Assembly: GCF_022213065.1 (NCBI RefSeq)
Contig: NZ_JAKLJA010000031.1
Coordinates: 25,214 to 89,213 of the forward strand
Length of the DNA stretch: 64,000 nt
Direction: 5' to 3'
Origin: Paraburkholderia tagetis
Lineage (GTDB): Bacteria > Pseudomonadota > Gammaproteobacteria > Burkholderiales > Burkholderiaceae
Shown here: piece after piece, positions 26,373 to 35,504 of the stretch
Layout of the letters: each line of letters starts with the position of its first letter
Position numbering within the stretch: position 1 is the stretch's first letter
Notes under the pieces: generated by a model
The model's input: the letters and a program-made list of their open reading frames with translations, nothing else
What the model was told of the DNA's origin: nothing
Database searches by the model: none
Position numbers and translations under genes: made by a program

Positions 26373-27853
26373 GGGCAATGTCCCATTGGCAGTTGAAGGT
26401 TGGGACGGCGGGTGCGGCATAGGTTAGGCGACCTTTCGATCATGGTCAATGTTCGTTGTTGAGGGCGGACGCTTCAGCGCCGCTGCGAGTACCCAGAGCT
26501 CACTCACACCGAGGATTTTGCGGAAGTTTTTCTCGGCTTCCAGGAACCCGGCGGCCGCCCAGCGCACCGCCATGTCGGCATCGCGATAGCGCTTCACACG
26601 GCCCGCAACACGGCGTACCGCACCGTTCGGATTCTCGATGAGATTGGTCGTCGACAGGCCGCGCATGAGCGCCGGCGTCAGGCCCAGCTCGTTCACCGTG
26701 AACGTCTCCTCCAGTCCTTCGAGCAGCGAGGCCGAGGCATCCGGGTGGTCGGACTGGAGCCACGCCGCGTGCGTCTTGAGCTTGGCCATGCCGTCCTTGG
26801 CCGGCAGCTTGTACGCTGCTTTCATGATCGCCGCGGTTTGCGAGATGCATTCTTTCGGCAGGCGCTCAAGGACGTTGCGCAGCTTGTGCGTACGGCAGCG
26901 TTGCACGTGGGCGCGCTCGCCGAAGAGCTCTTCGATCGCCGAACGCAGCGCCTTGGAACCGTCAATCACGAACAGGTATTCCAGGTCCGTGGACAGGCCG
27001 CGATCGATCAACCCGCGCAACAGATCCTTGACGACCTGGGCGTTCTCGCTCGATCCGCTCACGAGTCCCATGAGGTGTTTCTCGCCGGTGCTGTCCACAC
27101 CAATGGCCGCGATGATATGCCGCGTGCCGACGATGATGCCGTCCATGTAGATCGCCAGAAAGTCGCGTTCATCGAAGCGCCGTGCCATCAGCTCGCTGAG
27201 CGCCGCCTGGCTGGCCTGGATGAACTCGCGCGAGACGCTGCTCTTCGAAATACCGACGGTGCCCGCCATCTCGGGCAACACCTCGGCATATTTGCGCGTC
27301 GACACGCCTGTGACCATAATGTCGTGCACGCGCTCGGCCAGTCGCGGATTCTCGTTCAATTGCTCATAGGCAGGAACCGGCACTTCGCCGCCACCTCGAC
27401 GCCGCAGGCGCGGGCGTTCGACATTCAGTTTGCGCTCGTCCATCACTATCTGGCCTCGCTGCGAGCCGTGCCAGCGGATCTCGCCGCCCTTGCGACCCGG
27501 ATGCTTCTCGCCGGCGACGTCGGTGGCGGAAATCACCAGCAACTGCTCGACCAGGCTGCGACCGGCGTCGTACATCAGCTCGTCGATGCTCGTGCGAGTG
27601 TTCTGGATCAGGTCGAGCATCGGCAGCAGGAGCTGACTGTTCTCGGCGAAACAGGCCCGCAGCCGGTCTTCGTTCTGCTTGGCGACGATGTTCAACGGCG
27701 CGCTGGCCTTGGGGGCCTTCTTCCTGGTAGGCTTCATGTGGCGGTTCTCCTTGGTTCCCTGTCCGGGAAGGTTGGTCGTGGAAACCCGATTCTCTCGGAT
27801 TCCCAACGGGGAACCGCCGCCTTCAACCTTCAACTACGCTTGGGACATTGCCC
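26373..27853 (-). mobile_element. IS256-family (mutator) insertion sequence
   Basis: A 1481-base element with 13-base perfect terminal repeats GGGCAATGTCCCA (26373-26385) and TGGGACATTGCCC (27841-27853); similarity extends inward as AGTTGAAGGTTG. It contains one transposase gene on the minus strand. The flanks (CCAATTCGC and TATCTCCTC) show no direct repeat of the 8-9 bases usual for the family, so one flank was probably deleted or rearranged after insertion. Confidence 0.88.
26424..27737 (-). CDS. IS256-family mutator-type transposase
   Basis: About 437 residues. Core motifs of the mutator family are clear: FLAIYMDGIIVG (first Asp), GEKHLMGLVSGSSENAQVVK, FVIDGSKALRSAI (second Asp), VQRCRTHKLRNVLERLP, and TTNLIENPNGAVRR with the Glu. 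The start at 27737 (MKPTRKKAPKASA) has AAGGAG upstream; the longer frame reaches into the IS terminus. It appears intact and possibly active. Confidence 0.9.
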   Translation of the reverse strand: MKPTRKKAPKASAPLNIVAKQNEDRLRACFAENSQLLLPMLDLIQNTRTSIDELMYDAGRSLVEQLLVISATDVAGEKHPGRKGGEIRWHGSQRGQIVMDERKLNVERPRLRRRGGGEVPVPAYEQLNENPRLAERVHDIMVTGVSTRKYAEVLPEMAGTVGISKSSVSREFIQASQAALSELMARRFDERDFLAIYMDGIIVGTRHIIAAIGVDSTGEKHLMGLVSGSSENAQVVKDLLRGLIDRGLSTDLEYLFVIDGSKALRSAIEELFGERAHVQRCRTHKLRNVLERLPKECISQTAAIMKAAYKLPAKDGMAKLKTHAAWLQSDHPDASASLLEGLEETFTVNELGLTPALMRGLSTTNLIENPNGAVRRVAGRVKRYRDADMAVRWAAAGFLEAEKNFRKILGVSELWVLAAALKRPPSTTNIDHDRKVA

Positions 27854-28014
27854 TATCTCCTCTGTCTTTGAACTCTTGTGCGGATAGCTCAGTCTAGGCA
27901 TACTAAAGCGCTTTTTCTACTCGCATTCAACGCTTTGCCAGAGGCACGCAAGCCATTGATAGATAAGGAAAATCTCAACTTCATCGCAACTCAGAAAAAC
28001 AGGACTTGCATTTC

Positions 28015-28668
28015 ATGAATTCGACGCCAGCGCAGCGCCCCAAAGACCTTTTGCCCCAGCCCCGCAAGCAGCCCATACAGGCACGCTCGAAAGCGCTTGT
28101 GGATGCAGTGGCACAGGCCTGCCTGCGCATTCTTGAAAAAGAAGGCGAAGACGCGCTGACCGTGAACCGCATTGCCGAGGTGTCGGGCGCTACTGTGGGC
28201 TCGATTTACCAGTACTTCCCCAACAAGGAATCGATGATTGCAGCCGTGTACGAGCGCATGCTTGATCAGGAATCCGAGCAGCTTTTCGCCATGCGCGAGC
28301 AGTTGCAGGGCCTGTCGCTGGAGGCCCTGTTGCGGCAGGTGTTTGCAAACATGATCCGGGTGGAGCAACGGCTGCACAGCCTCAGCAGCGCATTCCACGC
28401 GCGCTATCGCTCCGCTCTGCATCTGGGGCTGTGGCATGCGCCGCAGGCCAGCCGGCAGGAATTCATCAACACCACCTGGCTGCCGCTGCTGCAGATGCAT
28501 GGCGCAGAGGTGCAGACCGACAACCCTCAGCTCGCCGCCTATCTGCTGGGCCAGGGTCTGCGCGAAATCATTCACAGCGCCGTGCAGGATGTGCCGGAGC
28601 AGACCCAGTCGCCCCAGTTTCTCGATGCCCTCGTCGCCATGGCCATGAGCTGCGTCACGAAGCGCTAG
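28015..28668 (+). CDS. TetR-family transcriptional regulator
   Basis: About 217 residues. The N-terminal HTH is typical: QARSKALVDAVAQACLRILE, then TVNRIAEVSGATVGSIYQYF and NKESMIAAVY. The C-terminal domain is a helical ligand-binding region without a recognised specificity. The ATG at 28015 is preferred to a TTG at 28006. No neighbouring target gene survives: an IS lies upstream and a decayed gene downstream. Confidence 0.82.
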   Translation: MNSTPAQRPKDLLPQPRKQPIQARSKALVDAVAQACLRILEKEGEDALTVNRIAEVSGATVGSIYQYFPNKESMIAAVYERMLDQESEQLFAMREQLQGLSLEALLRQVFANMIRVEQRLHSLSSAFHARYRSALHLGLWHAPQASRQEFINTTWLPLLQMHGAEVQTDNPQLAAYLLGQGLREIIHSAVQDVPEQTQSPQFLDALVAMAMSCVTKR

Positions 28669-28708
28669 AAAAACAAAGCTCGACAACGGATCGCGTGATT
28701 GGCTTTGC

Positions 28709-29107
28709 TTAGAACGTTTTCAAAGTCTTTTGAGCAGCAGCACCAAGAAGGCGAAATGAACGCACTGCAAGCTGCTGTTCAGCCAGCGTTCGCAGTTCTT
28801 CCATAGCCTCCTGTTTTTCTGGATCGTCGGCGGAACCTATGGGTGAATTATTTGTGCGCGGCTAGCCAGGTGAAGCTCGATTCCGATACTTATAGAGCTT
28901 GCGACATGTTGCATCGAAGGAATCCTGTTCGGACGGGGAGATAGCTGGCCAAATGAGGGGTCCGCCATGTTCTTCGATGAGTTCGTCCAGGAGGGTTTCC
29001 ACCGGGAGGGCAAGGCGATCGGGATCTTCATGGCGGCTTCGAATCATTTCGCCGCCGAGCATCCAGATGTGATCGCGGTGCCGAAGCAATGTGTTGGCGG
29101 TTTTGTA
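28709..29107 (-). pseudogene. Decayed gene, unknown function, cut by IS21 element
   Basis: One minus-strand frame reads KTANTLLRHRDHIWMLGGEM, VETLLDELIEEHGGPLIWPA and DATCRKLYKYRNRASPG. It then hits an in-frame TAG (about 28862) and continues in the same frame (GSADDPEKQEAMEELRTLAE, ending KTLKTF). The 5' end runs into the IS21-family terminus near 29104. So it has lost its start and carries a nonsense codon. No family recognised. Confidence 0.55.
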
Positions 29108-29193
29108 AATCCGACACTACACGGCGGCGCAAGGTCGAGTAAATCGCTCAACAATGGTCCGGCAGCCGATGCCGGCTACCGGTAAGAGTCGAT

Positions 29194-29418
29194 TCAGAAC
29201 GGTTCCGAGAGATCGTTGATGTCGCTGAGGTTCGGCGCAGGCCACCGCTCTCGGCGGATCAGCTCGATTACGTCTTCGCCGTAACGTAGCCAGATGCGCG
29301 TGCGCAGATCGTTGAGCAGCTCGTAAACGGCGAGTGCCTGCTCCGGAGACCAGTTCGTGTCGATCAGGAAGTCCAGCCCGCAGGACAGGCCAGAAGGCAA
29401 CGGGGTGCGCCTGCTCAT
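29194..29418 (-). CDS. Small IS21-associated protein
   Basis: A 74-residue protein MSRRTPLPSGLSCGLDFLID, rich in acidic and aromatic residues. Its start overlaps the istB stop as ATGA, so it belongs to the element's transcript. Function unknown; it has no transposase motif. It is the last gene of the element. Confidence 0.6.
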   Translation of the reverse strand: MSRRTPLPSGLSCGLDFLIDTNWSPEQALAVYELLNDLRTRIWLRYGEDVIELIRRERWPAPNLSDINDLSEPF

Positions 29419-30185
29419 GGCTTTTTCTCCGGGCGTGAAGCGTTACGTTTGCGGGCTCGTTGCTCGGCGCGCTCCTTTGCCTCCTTGACGCGATACGACT
29501 CTCCCTCGATGGCGATGACCTCGGCACGATGCACGAGGCGATCGACCAGCGAGACCACGCATGCGGCATTGGGGAACACCTCTGACCAGTCAGAGAATGC
29601 TTTGTTGGTTGTGACCACCGTACTTGCGGCGCCATATCTGCGGCTCACCAGCTCGAACAGCAGGTCAGCGTAACGGTTCGAGTAGGCCAGGTATCCGACC
29701 TCGTCAATGACGAGCAGCGCAGGTGATGCGTAGTATCCGAGGCGCCGGCGCAGCGCTGCATCGCTGTCGGCGGCGGCCAGATCGCCCAGCATCTTGCCAG
29801 CCGTCGTAAAGAGCGCCGTGTAGCCATGGATGAGCGCCTGGTACGCCACGTTCAGTGCGAGTGTCGATTTGCCCACGCCGTTCGGGCCGATGAACACGGC
29901 GTTGGACTTCTCCTTCACGAACTCCAGCGCCATCAGTTCCTCGACGGCAGCGCGGTCGCAACGCGTGGGCCAGTTCCACTCGAAGTCGACCAGCGGCTTG
30001 AAGCTGCCAAGGCGCGCGGCACGGATGCGCCGCTCCAGCGAGCGGCGCGTGCGCTCCTCCTCTTCCCACTGCAGCAGCGGTCCGAGCCACGGTTCGCCCA
30101 GCACCTCGGACCAGTGAGCAAGCAACCCGTGCAACCTTAACTCGCTGGCGCGTTCGCGCAGGATGTCAGTCATGCTTGTCGTCAT
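29415..30185 (-). CDS. istB: IS21-family helper ATPase IstB
   Basis: A 256-residue AAA+ protein of DnaC/IstB type. Walker A is GPNGVGKST, Walker B is LLVIDEVGYL, and STVVTTNKAFSDW is the sensor 1 region. The tail is basic. It controls target selection and activates the transposase. It overlaps istA by 20 bases. Confidence 0.92.
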   Translation of the reverse strand: MTTSMTDILRERASELRLHGLLAHWSEVLGEPWLGPLLQWEEEERTRRSLERRIRAARLGSFKPLVDFEWNWPTRCDRAAVEELMALEFVKEKSNAVFIGPNGVGKSTLALNVAYQALIHGYTALFTTAGKMLGDLAAADSDAALRRRLGYYASPALLVIDEVGYLAYSNRYADLLFELVSRRYGAASTVVTTNKAFSDWSEVFPNAACVVSLVDRLVHRAEVIAIEGESYRVKEAKERAEQRARKRNASRPEKKP

Positions 30186-31674
30186 CGTGTCCTCCGGTGA
30201 GCTGATCGTAGATTTCCAGGCGGTGCGGCGTGACCACTGCGTCCTTGCTGCGGATGTGCTCGGGCAGGTTCAGCGAGACCGGTGGTGGCGCCTGGCGCGC
30301 GATCCGTCGACGCTCGAGTGCTTCGCGCACCGGGTTCGGATGGGGCGCCGCGTCGCTGGCGAGTGTTTCCTCGATGGCGGCCTGCAGCTCGAGCGCGCCG
30401 TAGCAGTCGAGCAGTCGCAGCAGTTGCGTGGTGATATTGCCGATATTGCCGCCCACCTCGGCTGCGCGCAGCATCAGCGCGCGCGAGGCCGGCGCGGCAT
30501 GGGCCAGGTGGTCAAGGCCGCGATGCTGGCGTGCGGCGCGCTTGCGCTGGACCAGTTCATCGATATGGGCAGGGTTCTCGACCTGCTGGCCGCGATCGTA
30601 GCTGCGCATATGCTCGGCTACAACGTCGGCGCCATCGAGAATGCGCACCCGGTGTGGATCCGCGCGCACGGTGAGCGTGCGTCGTACATAAGCGGACGGC
30701 ACCGTATAGTCGTTCAGGTCGAACCGGACGTAAGGCGTCTTGCCGACGCTCGCGGGCTCCTGCAGGTCGCATTCAAAGGGGTTGTCGGGCAGTGCGAGCA
30801 GACTGCCTTTTTCCCGCTCGAAGGCTTCACGTACGGTAATATCAGGCTCATCGGGACACGGGCGATCGGCGGCCACCGTGGCGCACCACTGCGCGGCCTG
30901 CGCGTTCAGGTCATCAATGTCGGTGAACTTGCGGGCTGCAAAGAATGAGGATCGGACGAAACGTATGGCGCGTTCCACCCGGCCTTTTTCGTTGCCGCGG
31001 CGAACGGCAACGGGTCTTGGCTCGAAGCGGTAATGACTGGCAAACTCGAGCAGTTGAGGGTTAAATCGGATCGCATCACCCTGGCGTTCGAGCACGGCAC
31101 TTTTAAGGTTATCGTAGAGGAGGACGCGGGCCGACCCGCCCCAGGCCTCGAACGCGCCTACGTGGCCGAGCAGGAAGCTGTCCATGCGCGCATCAAGGAA
31201 GAACTTCAGCCAGATCTGCCTGGACCATGACAGCACCATCACGAAGGCCATCAGGGGTCGACTCGCACGACCAATCTGTAGGTGTCCGAAGTGGGCCCAG
31301 TCGACTTGACTTTGCTCCCCGGGCAAGGTGCGCAGACGCAGATAGGCCTCCGCTGGAGGGCGTGGCCGGTGCAGGGATATCAGATGTCTGAAGTGGTCCG
31401 GCCCTCCCTTGTAGCCGCGCTCTCGCACCATCGCGTACAGCCGGCTTGCCGTGAGCGAGGGGAATTTCTTTAGCGTGTCGTGGATGAACGGCAGGAACAG
31501 TTCAATCTGCGAAGGCCGCTGAACCCCTCCCACCCTTGGCAAGCCCGCCTGGGCCAGCACCCGCTGCACGGTGCCCCGATGCACATGCAGCTGACGGGCG
31601 ATGGTGCCGCATCGCCACTTTTCCACGTGATAGAAGCGCAATATCTTCGCCTCCAGTTCCGTGCTGATTGTCAT
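30166..31674 (-). CDS. istA: IS21-family transposase IstA
   Basis: A 502-residue transposase. The N-terminal HTH is CGTIARQLHVHRGTVQRVLA. The DDE core starts SQVDWAHFGHLQI (first Asp), then LLYDNLKSAVLER (second Asp) and NEKGRVERAIRFVRSSFF (Glu). The C-terminal beta-barrel domain (YTVPSAYVRRTLTVRADPHRV) is complete. Appears intact. Confidence 0.92.
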   Translation of the reverse strand: MTISTELEAKILRFYHVEKWRCGTIARQLHVHRGTVQRVLAQAGLPRVGGVQRPSQIELFLPFIHDTLKKFPSLTASRLYAMVRERGYKGGPDHFRHLISLHRPRPPAEAYLRLRTLPGEQSQVDWAHFGHLQIGRASRPLMAFVMVLSWSRQIWLKFFLDARMDSFLLGHVGAFEAWGGSARVLLYDNLKSAVLERQGDAIRFNPQLLEFASHYRFEPRPVAVRRGNEKGRVERAIRFVRSSFFAARKFTDIDDLNAQAAQWCATVAADRPCPDEPDITVREAFEREKGSLLALPDNPFECDLQEPASVGKTPYVRFDLNDYTVPSAYVRRTLTVRADPHRVRILDGADVVAEHMRSYDRGQQVENPAHIDELVQRKRAARQHRGLDHLAHAAPASRALMLRAAEVGGNIGNITTQLLRLLDCYGALELQAAIEETLASDAAPHPNPVREALERRRIARQAPPPVSLNLPEHIRSKDAVVTPHRLEIYDQLTGGHDDDKHD

Positions 31675-32324
31675 GGATCAAATCCCCTTGTTCCAGTAGT
31701 AGTCCGAAGCGGACGGATGACCCGGCGACGTAACGGCCCATGACGTACAAACTCGCACGCGCAATGGCAGAAGTGGCATTGTCCGGACGCGCGCGAGGCG
31801 CTCGCGATGGTGCCCGGCGGACTGGCCGCCGTCGCCGAAGTCGGGCCCAGTAGAGCATCAGCGGCGGGCGGGGACCAGGGGTGATGCGTCACTTTCGGCT
31901 GGCAGTGACGATAGCGGCGCCACCTGGCGGCGCGCTGCGACGGCAATGGTCCAACGCGTACAACCCTGCACGTGCACTCACAACAGTGGCAGCATCCGGA
32001 AGGATTCGCCCCGCCCATCGGGGGAAGCGACGCACTGGCCGCTGTCGTCGAATTCGTGGCCGGCGGCGCATCAGCGGCGTCGAGAACACAGGGAAGATGC
32101 GCCATTTCCCTCAGGCGCTGACGATAGCGGCGCTGCCTGGCGGCGTGCTTCGTCCGCCCGGGCAGGCTGTGCTGGTACCGGCGGCCTGCCGCGAGCAGGC
32201 TGGCCCGACGCGCGTCATCGGCGCACTCAGGACTGCAGTACGACTGTCCGAAATCGCAAGTTCTGCATACGACCACCTGCGCCCGGCACCGGGCGCACAG
32301 GAACAAACGGCCTGAGTCCGGCAT
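31671..32324 (-). CDS. Cysteine-rich passenger protein of the IS21 element
   Basis: About 217 residues. It opens MPDSGRLFLCARCRAQVVVC, and the Cys pairs CARC, CRTC and CSPEC look like zinc-binding knuckles. The rest is basic (RRYRQRLREMAHL) with further CHCC and CHFCHC clusters. Its stop overlaps the istA start as ATGA, so it is read in the same message, upstream of istA. I recall similar ORFs in some Burkholderia IS21 elements but no known function; a DNA-binding regulator of transposition is a guess. Confidence 0.65.
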   Translation of the reverse strand: MPDSGRLFLCARCRAQVVVCRTCDFGQSYCSPECADDARRASLLAAGRRYQHSLPGRTKHAARQRRYRQRLREMAHLPCVLDAADAPPATNSTTAASASLPPMGGANPSGCCHCCECTCRVVRVGPLPSQRAARWRRYRHCQPKVTHHPWSPPAADALLGPTSATAASPPGTIASASRASGQCHFCHCACEFVRHGPLRRRVIRPLRTTTGTRGFDP

Positions 32325-32463
32325 CGGCGCCCCCGTATACGCCGAACGCACTCACTATCGACGGTAACGGCAGGCCGTGCCATACTGGCGCGGCACCGTA
32401 CCTGTACGGTGAGTTGTGTGGGGCCCGGCACCGCTCGAACCTGGCAGTTTGAGGTGTCGGGCC

Positions 32464-33207
32464 TGTTTTTTTCGGCGCTGTGTTCTCAACGCCGTTCTTC
32501 TACCTCATTCCGGATTCGCCGTCACGTGCGTCGTGCGTGTATGCGCTCGCCCTACGGGCTCCCGCATACACGCACGACGTCGATACGCCTGCCTGCATCG
32601 CCAGTAACTCAGGAATTAAACGAGACGCATTTCTTTCTGTAAAGCCACGACGGCGCCATCTTTTGTCGCATCCCCACCGCCGTTCACAGGAGCTGCCGGG
32701 CACCGCTTCATGTGGATGTCGCGCGCAGGCAGTTGCGCGATCCAGCGTAATGCGCAGTCGTTCCCGAGTGAGGACTCACATACCGTTGACGGCTCCACAA
32801 ACAGGATGTGCCCTCTTCCACCGCCTACTCGAGGCAAAACACGACAGGAATTCAGGGCAGCTGCGTCGAGAATCGTCAACCCAGCCAACGCGCTGAAGTT
32901 TGCTTGAGGAATGGGCGCGTCACGATGGCCTTAAGATAACTGCCGATTATCACGATGCACTTGTTTTTTACTGTGCGAAGAAAATCCACCCGAACGAGAT
33001 TCCCGCCCCTCTCCGCTGAACCCGCCGGCTTTCGCGACGCAGACGAACTCGCCGTACTGCGGCCGTGGTACAACAAGTTACCGGTGCGGCGGCGTGCTGT
33101 GGCGTGTTATCTGCCTTCCGCTCCGGACATCGGGCCGCCGGATTTGACGTGCCGCACTGGGACCCCGAGCAAGGCGGCTGCTTCCTTCGCGCCGAGGTGC
33201 GGGATTC
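32464..33207. other. Stretch without a recognisable gene
   Basis: About 740 bases between the IS21 element and the next gene. Frames of 60-140 codons occur on both strands but none has family-like sequence or a good ribosome-binding site. The main structure is a long hairpin at 32529-32579. Confidence 0.4.
32529..32579. repeat. Perfect 17-bp inverted repeat with 17-base loop
   Basis: The left arm CGTCGTGCGTGTATGCG (32529-32545) is exactly complementary to CGCATACACGCACGACG (32563-32579). The loop is CTCGCCCTACGGGCTCC. No T tract follows, so it is not a simple terminator. Confidence 0.8.
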
Positions 33208-34203
33208 CTATTCGCCACTATGACGTTTTAAACCAAGTGTTGCCAAGTGTGCGTGTAGATCTTGTTTCGTCGTTACACTCACCGCCCAATCGGGGATTTG
33301 TCGAGCCAGATCCATCCTGAAGACTCCGACTGTGTGGTCCCAAGGAGCCTGAAACTCATCGTCCGTAGGACATGTGGAATTGATTTGGTCGCCGCCACCG
33401 TTAAGGAGTTTCAGAAACGCGACGACGTTGCCAATTGACGCGCTGAGAAGGAACAGCAGTAAAGATGTCTGCTCGGCACTCCAGTTGAGATAGTGGCGCC
33501 GAGGCGTGAAGCTCCTGTTGGATTTCGCCGTTCCGCCTACCCGCTCGATGCGCAAATACGACGAACCATACTTGCTTCCTCCCAAATCAAACTTAGTGGT
33601 TCGCGCCTCTACCTGCTCATTGTCGGCGACGTCCATAGACAGTTGAAATCCACCGGCCTGCACGCGAAAGCCGTGTTTGACGCTGTTGTACTCGTCAATG
33701 TTCTCGCGCCTGAGAAACAGTCGAGCACTGCGCCCCCACAGGTCGGCGAAGCCGCTAACGACGCGTGCACGCTCTGCCTCGCTTACGTCCATTCTGCTGT
33801 GGACCACCGCCGAGATCGTCTCCCACGTTACCGGGGCCCCTTGTACGACACTCAGCGAATTGAACCTGTTCTCTGATATCTGTTCAACCAGCGTTCGCAG
33901 CGATTTCGTCTCGCACTGCTCCAACCAACCATACACGCAAGTAGGTGCCTGTACCAGCGCCCCGGCAAGCGAAAAGAAAGTCTCTAGCGCATGGTGATAG
34001 GCAGACCGCAGGGCGGTTGCCGCGCGGCGATCGTCATCGACAGATGCCTCTGCGGAACGCATACGTTCGGCTATGAAACTGAAATAGGCGGGGTCAATGC
34101 CATTCAAGAACTCCAGGTTGTTATTGTCTTCAGGGTGTTCCCAAACGCAGTACGGTTCGTCCAGCACGGAAAACACGTGACTCTTCATCGGGCTGTCGCT
34201 CAT
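33208..34203 (-). CDS. Hypothetical protein, possibly HEPN-like
   Basis: About 331 residues, start taken at MSDSPMKSHVFSVLDEPYCV. It is mostly alpha-helical by composition. The stretch RSAYHHALETFFSLAGAL and the later NIDEYNSVKHGFRV resemble the style of HEPN-type helical proteins, but no catalytic R-x4-H motif could be placed with confidence. No partner gene is adjacent; a helicase remnant lies upstream. Function unknown. Confidence 0.6.
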   Translation of the reverse strand: MSDSPMKSHVFSVLDEPYCVWEHPEDNNNLEFLNGIDPAYFSFIAERMRSAEASVDDDRRAATALRSAYHHALETFFSLAGALVQAPTCVYGWLEQCETKSLRTLVEQISENRFNSLSVVQGAPVTWETISAVVHSRMDVSEAERARVVSGFADLWGRSARLFLRRENIDEYNSVKHGFRVQAGGFQLSMDVADNEQVEARTTKFDLGGSKYGSSYLRIERVGGTAKSNRSFTPRRHYLNWSAEQTSLLLFLLSASIGNVVAFLKLLNGGGDQINSTCPTDDEFQAPWDHTVGVFRMDLARQIPDWAVSVTTKQDLHAHLATLGLKRHSGE

Positions 34204-34346
34204 GGGTATTGTTTCGCCTGGTAGCCTGCTCTCGTTAAGTAGATCGCGCCACGCCCATCGTACTACGCGGGACTTCGCCCCAAGCACATGCGTTCAGTCG
34301 CATAGGAGTGAAAGCAAAGCCGTCACTTTGGCGACGAAAAACGCCG

Positions 34347-34578
34347 TCAGGCCGAGACCATACTAGTGACACTTTTGTTGCGTCCTACGGCGGCCGCGGC
34401 GATGCCCCCGTTGAACGCGAAATAGCTCCCGCGCCGTTGTCCGAAGCTTTCGGCGACCAGCTGGAGCGTCGAGGTCTTGCCCGCGCCGGCAAAGGCCTTG
34501 ATCTCCAGGTCTCCGCCCCGCCGCGCCAACTCAACGGCGGGCACGCTGCTCCTCAGTCGGCTGAAACAGGACGGTCAT
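34347..34578 (-). pseudogene. UvrD-type helicase remnant
   Basis: ATG at 34578 gives MTVLFQPTEEQ, the usual helicase start. A frameshift near 34535-34545 moves to VELARRGGDLEIKAFAGAGK and TSTLQLVAESFGQ with Walker A GAGKT. Only about 65 residues of the first RecA-like domain remain of a family with 500 or more. Confidence 0.65.
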
Positions 34579-34598
34579 GATCGGCGTGAGTGCGGGTT

Positions 34599-35504
34599 TC
34601 AGAGTAACCACTTCGCGCCTATCTTTTGCGCGCGTTCAAGCAATCCCTCATCTCGCCGAGCACGTTCCTTGGGCGTATGAATTAGGCGCTCAAAGCGCTC
34701 CGCGTCGAAAATGATCTCGTTCTGGTAGATGGTCGGCGCGACTGTCGCATCGTTGGACGACGTTAAGTCCTGTACCCTGAGTTTCATGCTCTCGCGCAGC
34801 TCCCCGGTATCGATCTTCACCTCCATCCGATGATGCAGACACTGGACATAGAGTTCTATCCACACGCCTTTGTCAAGCCGACCTGTCTCCAGTATCTTCG
34901 CGCGCGGCACGCATTCCCGGATATGGTTGGCAAGCTCGTCGTTTTGGCCGATCGGCTGGCCAAAGAGTTTTTGCGTCGGTCCAAAGTAGGCGATCATCCA
35001 CGGGAGATTTCTCAGATGGGCGCCGGTGTAGCAAAAGCCGCGCGAGTCGAACCACTGATCGAGCATTCGCTCTGCGAACGCGTCGGAAAAGCGGAAGCCA
35101 AAGTCGTCTCGAAGGATCAGCACGATCCGGTCAAACTCCGAAACCGCCAGGTCGATCAGCTGGCGCGCAACCGGACCCATGGCCCGACGATCGCTCTTGC
35201 CGTGCGATTTGCGACTGAGCCGAAACGGACAATGCTCGAGGTCAGTCAGGTCATACGCGAAGCCCTCGACCGGTGTACCAACATGGCTGCCGTAAGCGCG
35301 GGGGCTCCTCTCGTGCCTATGGTAAACGCCCTTTAGCTGAATGGCGTTGTCGCAGTACGGACATACTGCGAAATGTTTGTCATCGCCCCGCAGCGGCCCC
35401 GGCCGAAACCAGGGTGCCCGCCGTCCCAGGCGATCCTCGACCTGCTCCCGGGTGACCGGATAGATAGCCGTGCGTCCCGCGCTAACCTTGAAGTGCGCCG
35501 TCAT
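34599..35504 (-). CDS. Hypothetical zinc-ribbon-like protein
   Basis: A 301-residue protein. The N-terminal part has CPYCDNAIQLKGVYHRHE and a later HCPF, a pattern that suggests a treble-clef or ribbon zinc site. The middle (LILRDDFGFRFSDAFAERML, RGFCYTGAHLRNLPW) and C-terminus (a strand-rich KIDTGELRESMKLRV stretch) match nothing I know. It may share a transcript with the small ORF upstream. Function unknown. Confidence 0.6.
   Translation of the reverse strand: MTAHFKVSAGRTAIYPVTREQVEDRLGRRAPWFRPGPLRGDDKHFAVCPYCDNAIQLKGVYHRHERSPRAYGSHVGTPVEGFAYDLTDLEHCPFRLSRKSHGKSDRRAMGPVARQLIDLAVSEFDRIVLILRDDFGFRFSDAFAERMLDQWFDSRGFCYTGAHLRNLPWMIAYFGPTQKLFGQPIGQNDELANHIRECVPRAKILETGRLDKGVWIELYVQCLHHRMEVKIDTGELRESMKLRVQDLTSSNDATVAPTIYQNEIIFDAERFERLIHTPKERARRDEGLLERAQKIGAKWLL

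Larger units (their letters stand above)
29104..32463 (-). mobile_element. IS21-family element with extra genes
   Basis: A block of four overlapping minus-strand genes (cysteine-rich ORF, istA, istB, small ORF). The ends carry an imperfect inverted match: CCGACAC at 29111-29117 with downstream CAAGGTCGAG, against GTGTCGG at 32454-32460 (reverse complement CCGACAC, then CAGGTTCGAG). The exact outer ends and target duplication could not be fixed by eye. Confidence 0.75.

Noticed and set aside
31881..32452. Plus-strand frames over the IS21 right end
   Set aside because: Antisense to the cysteine-rich ORF, which overlaps istA by ATGA and has ordered CxxC motifs.
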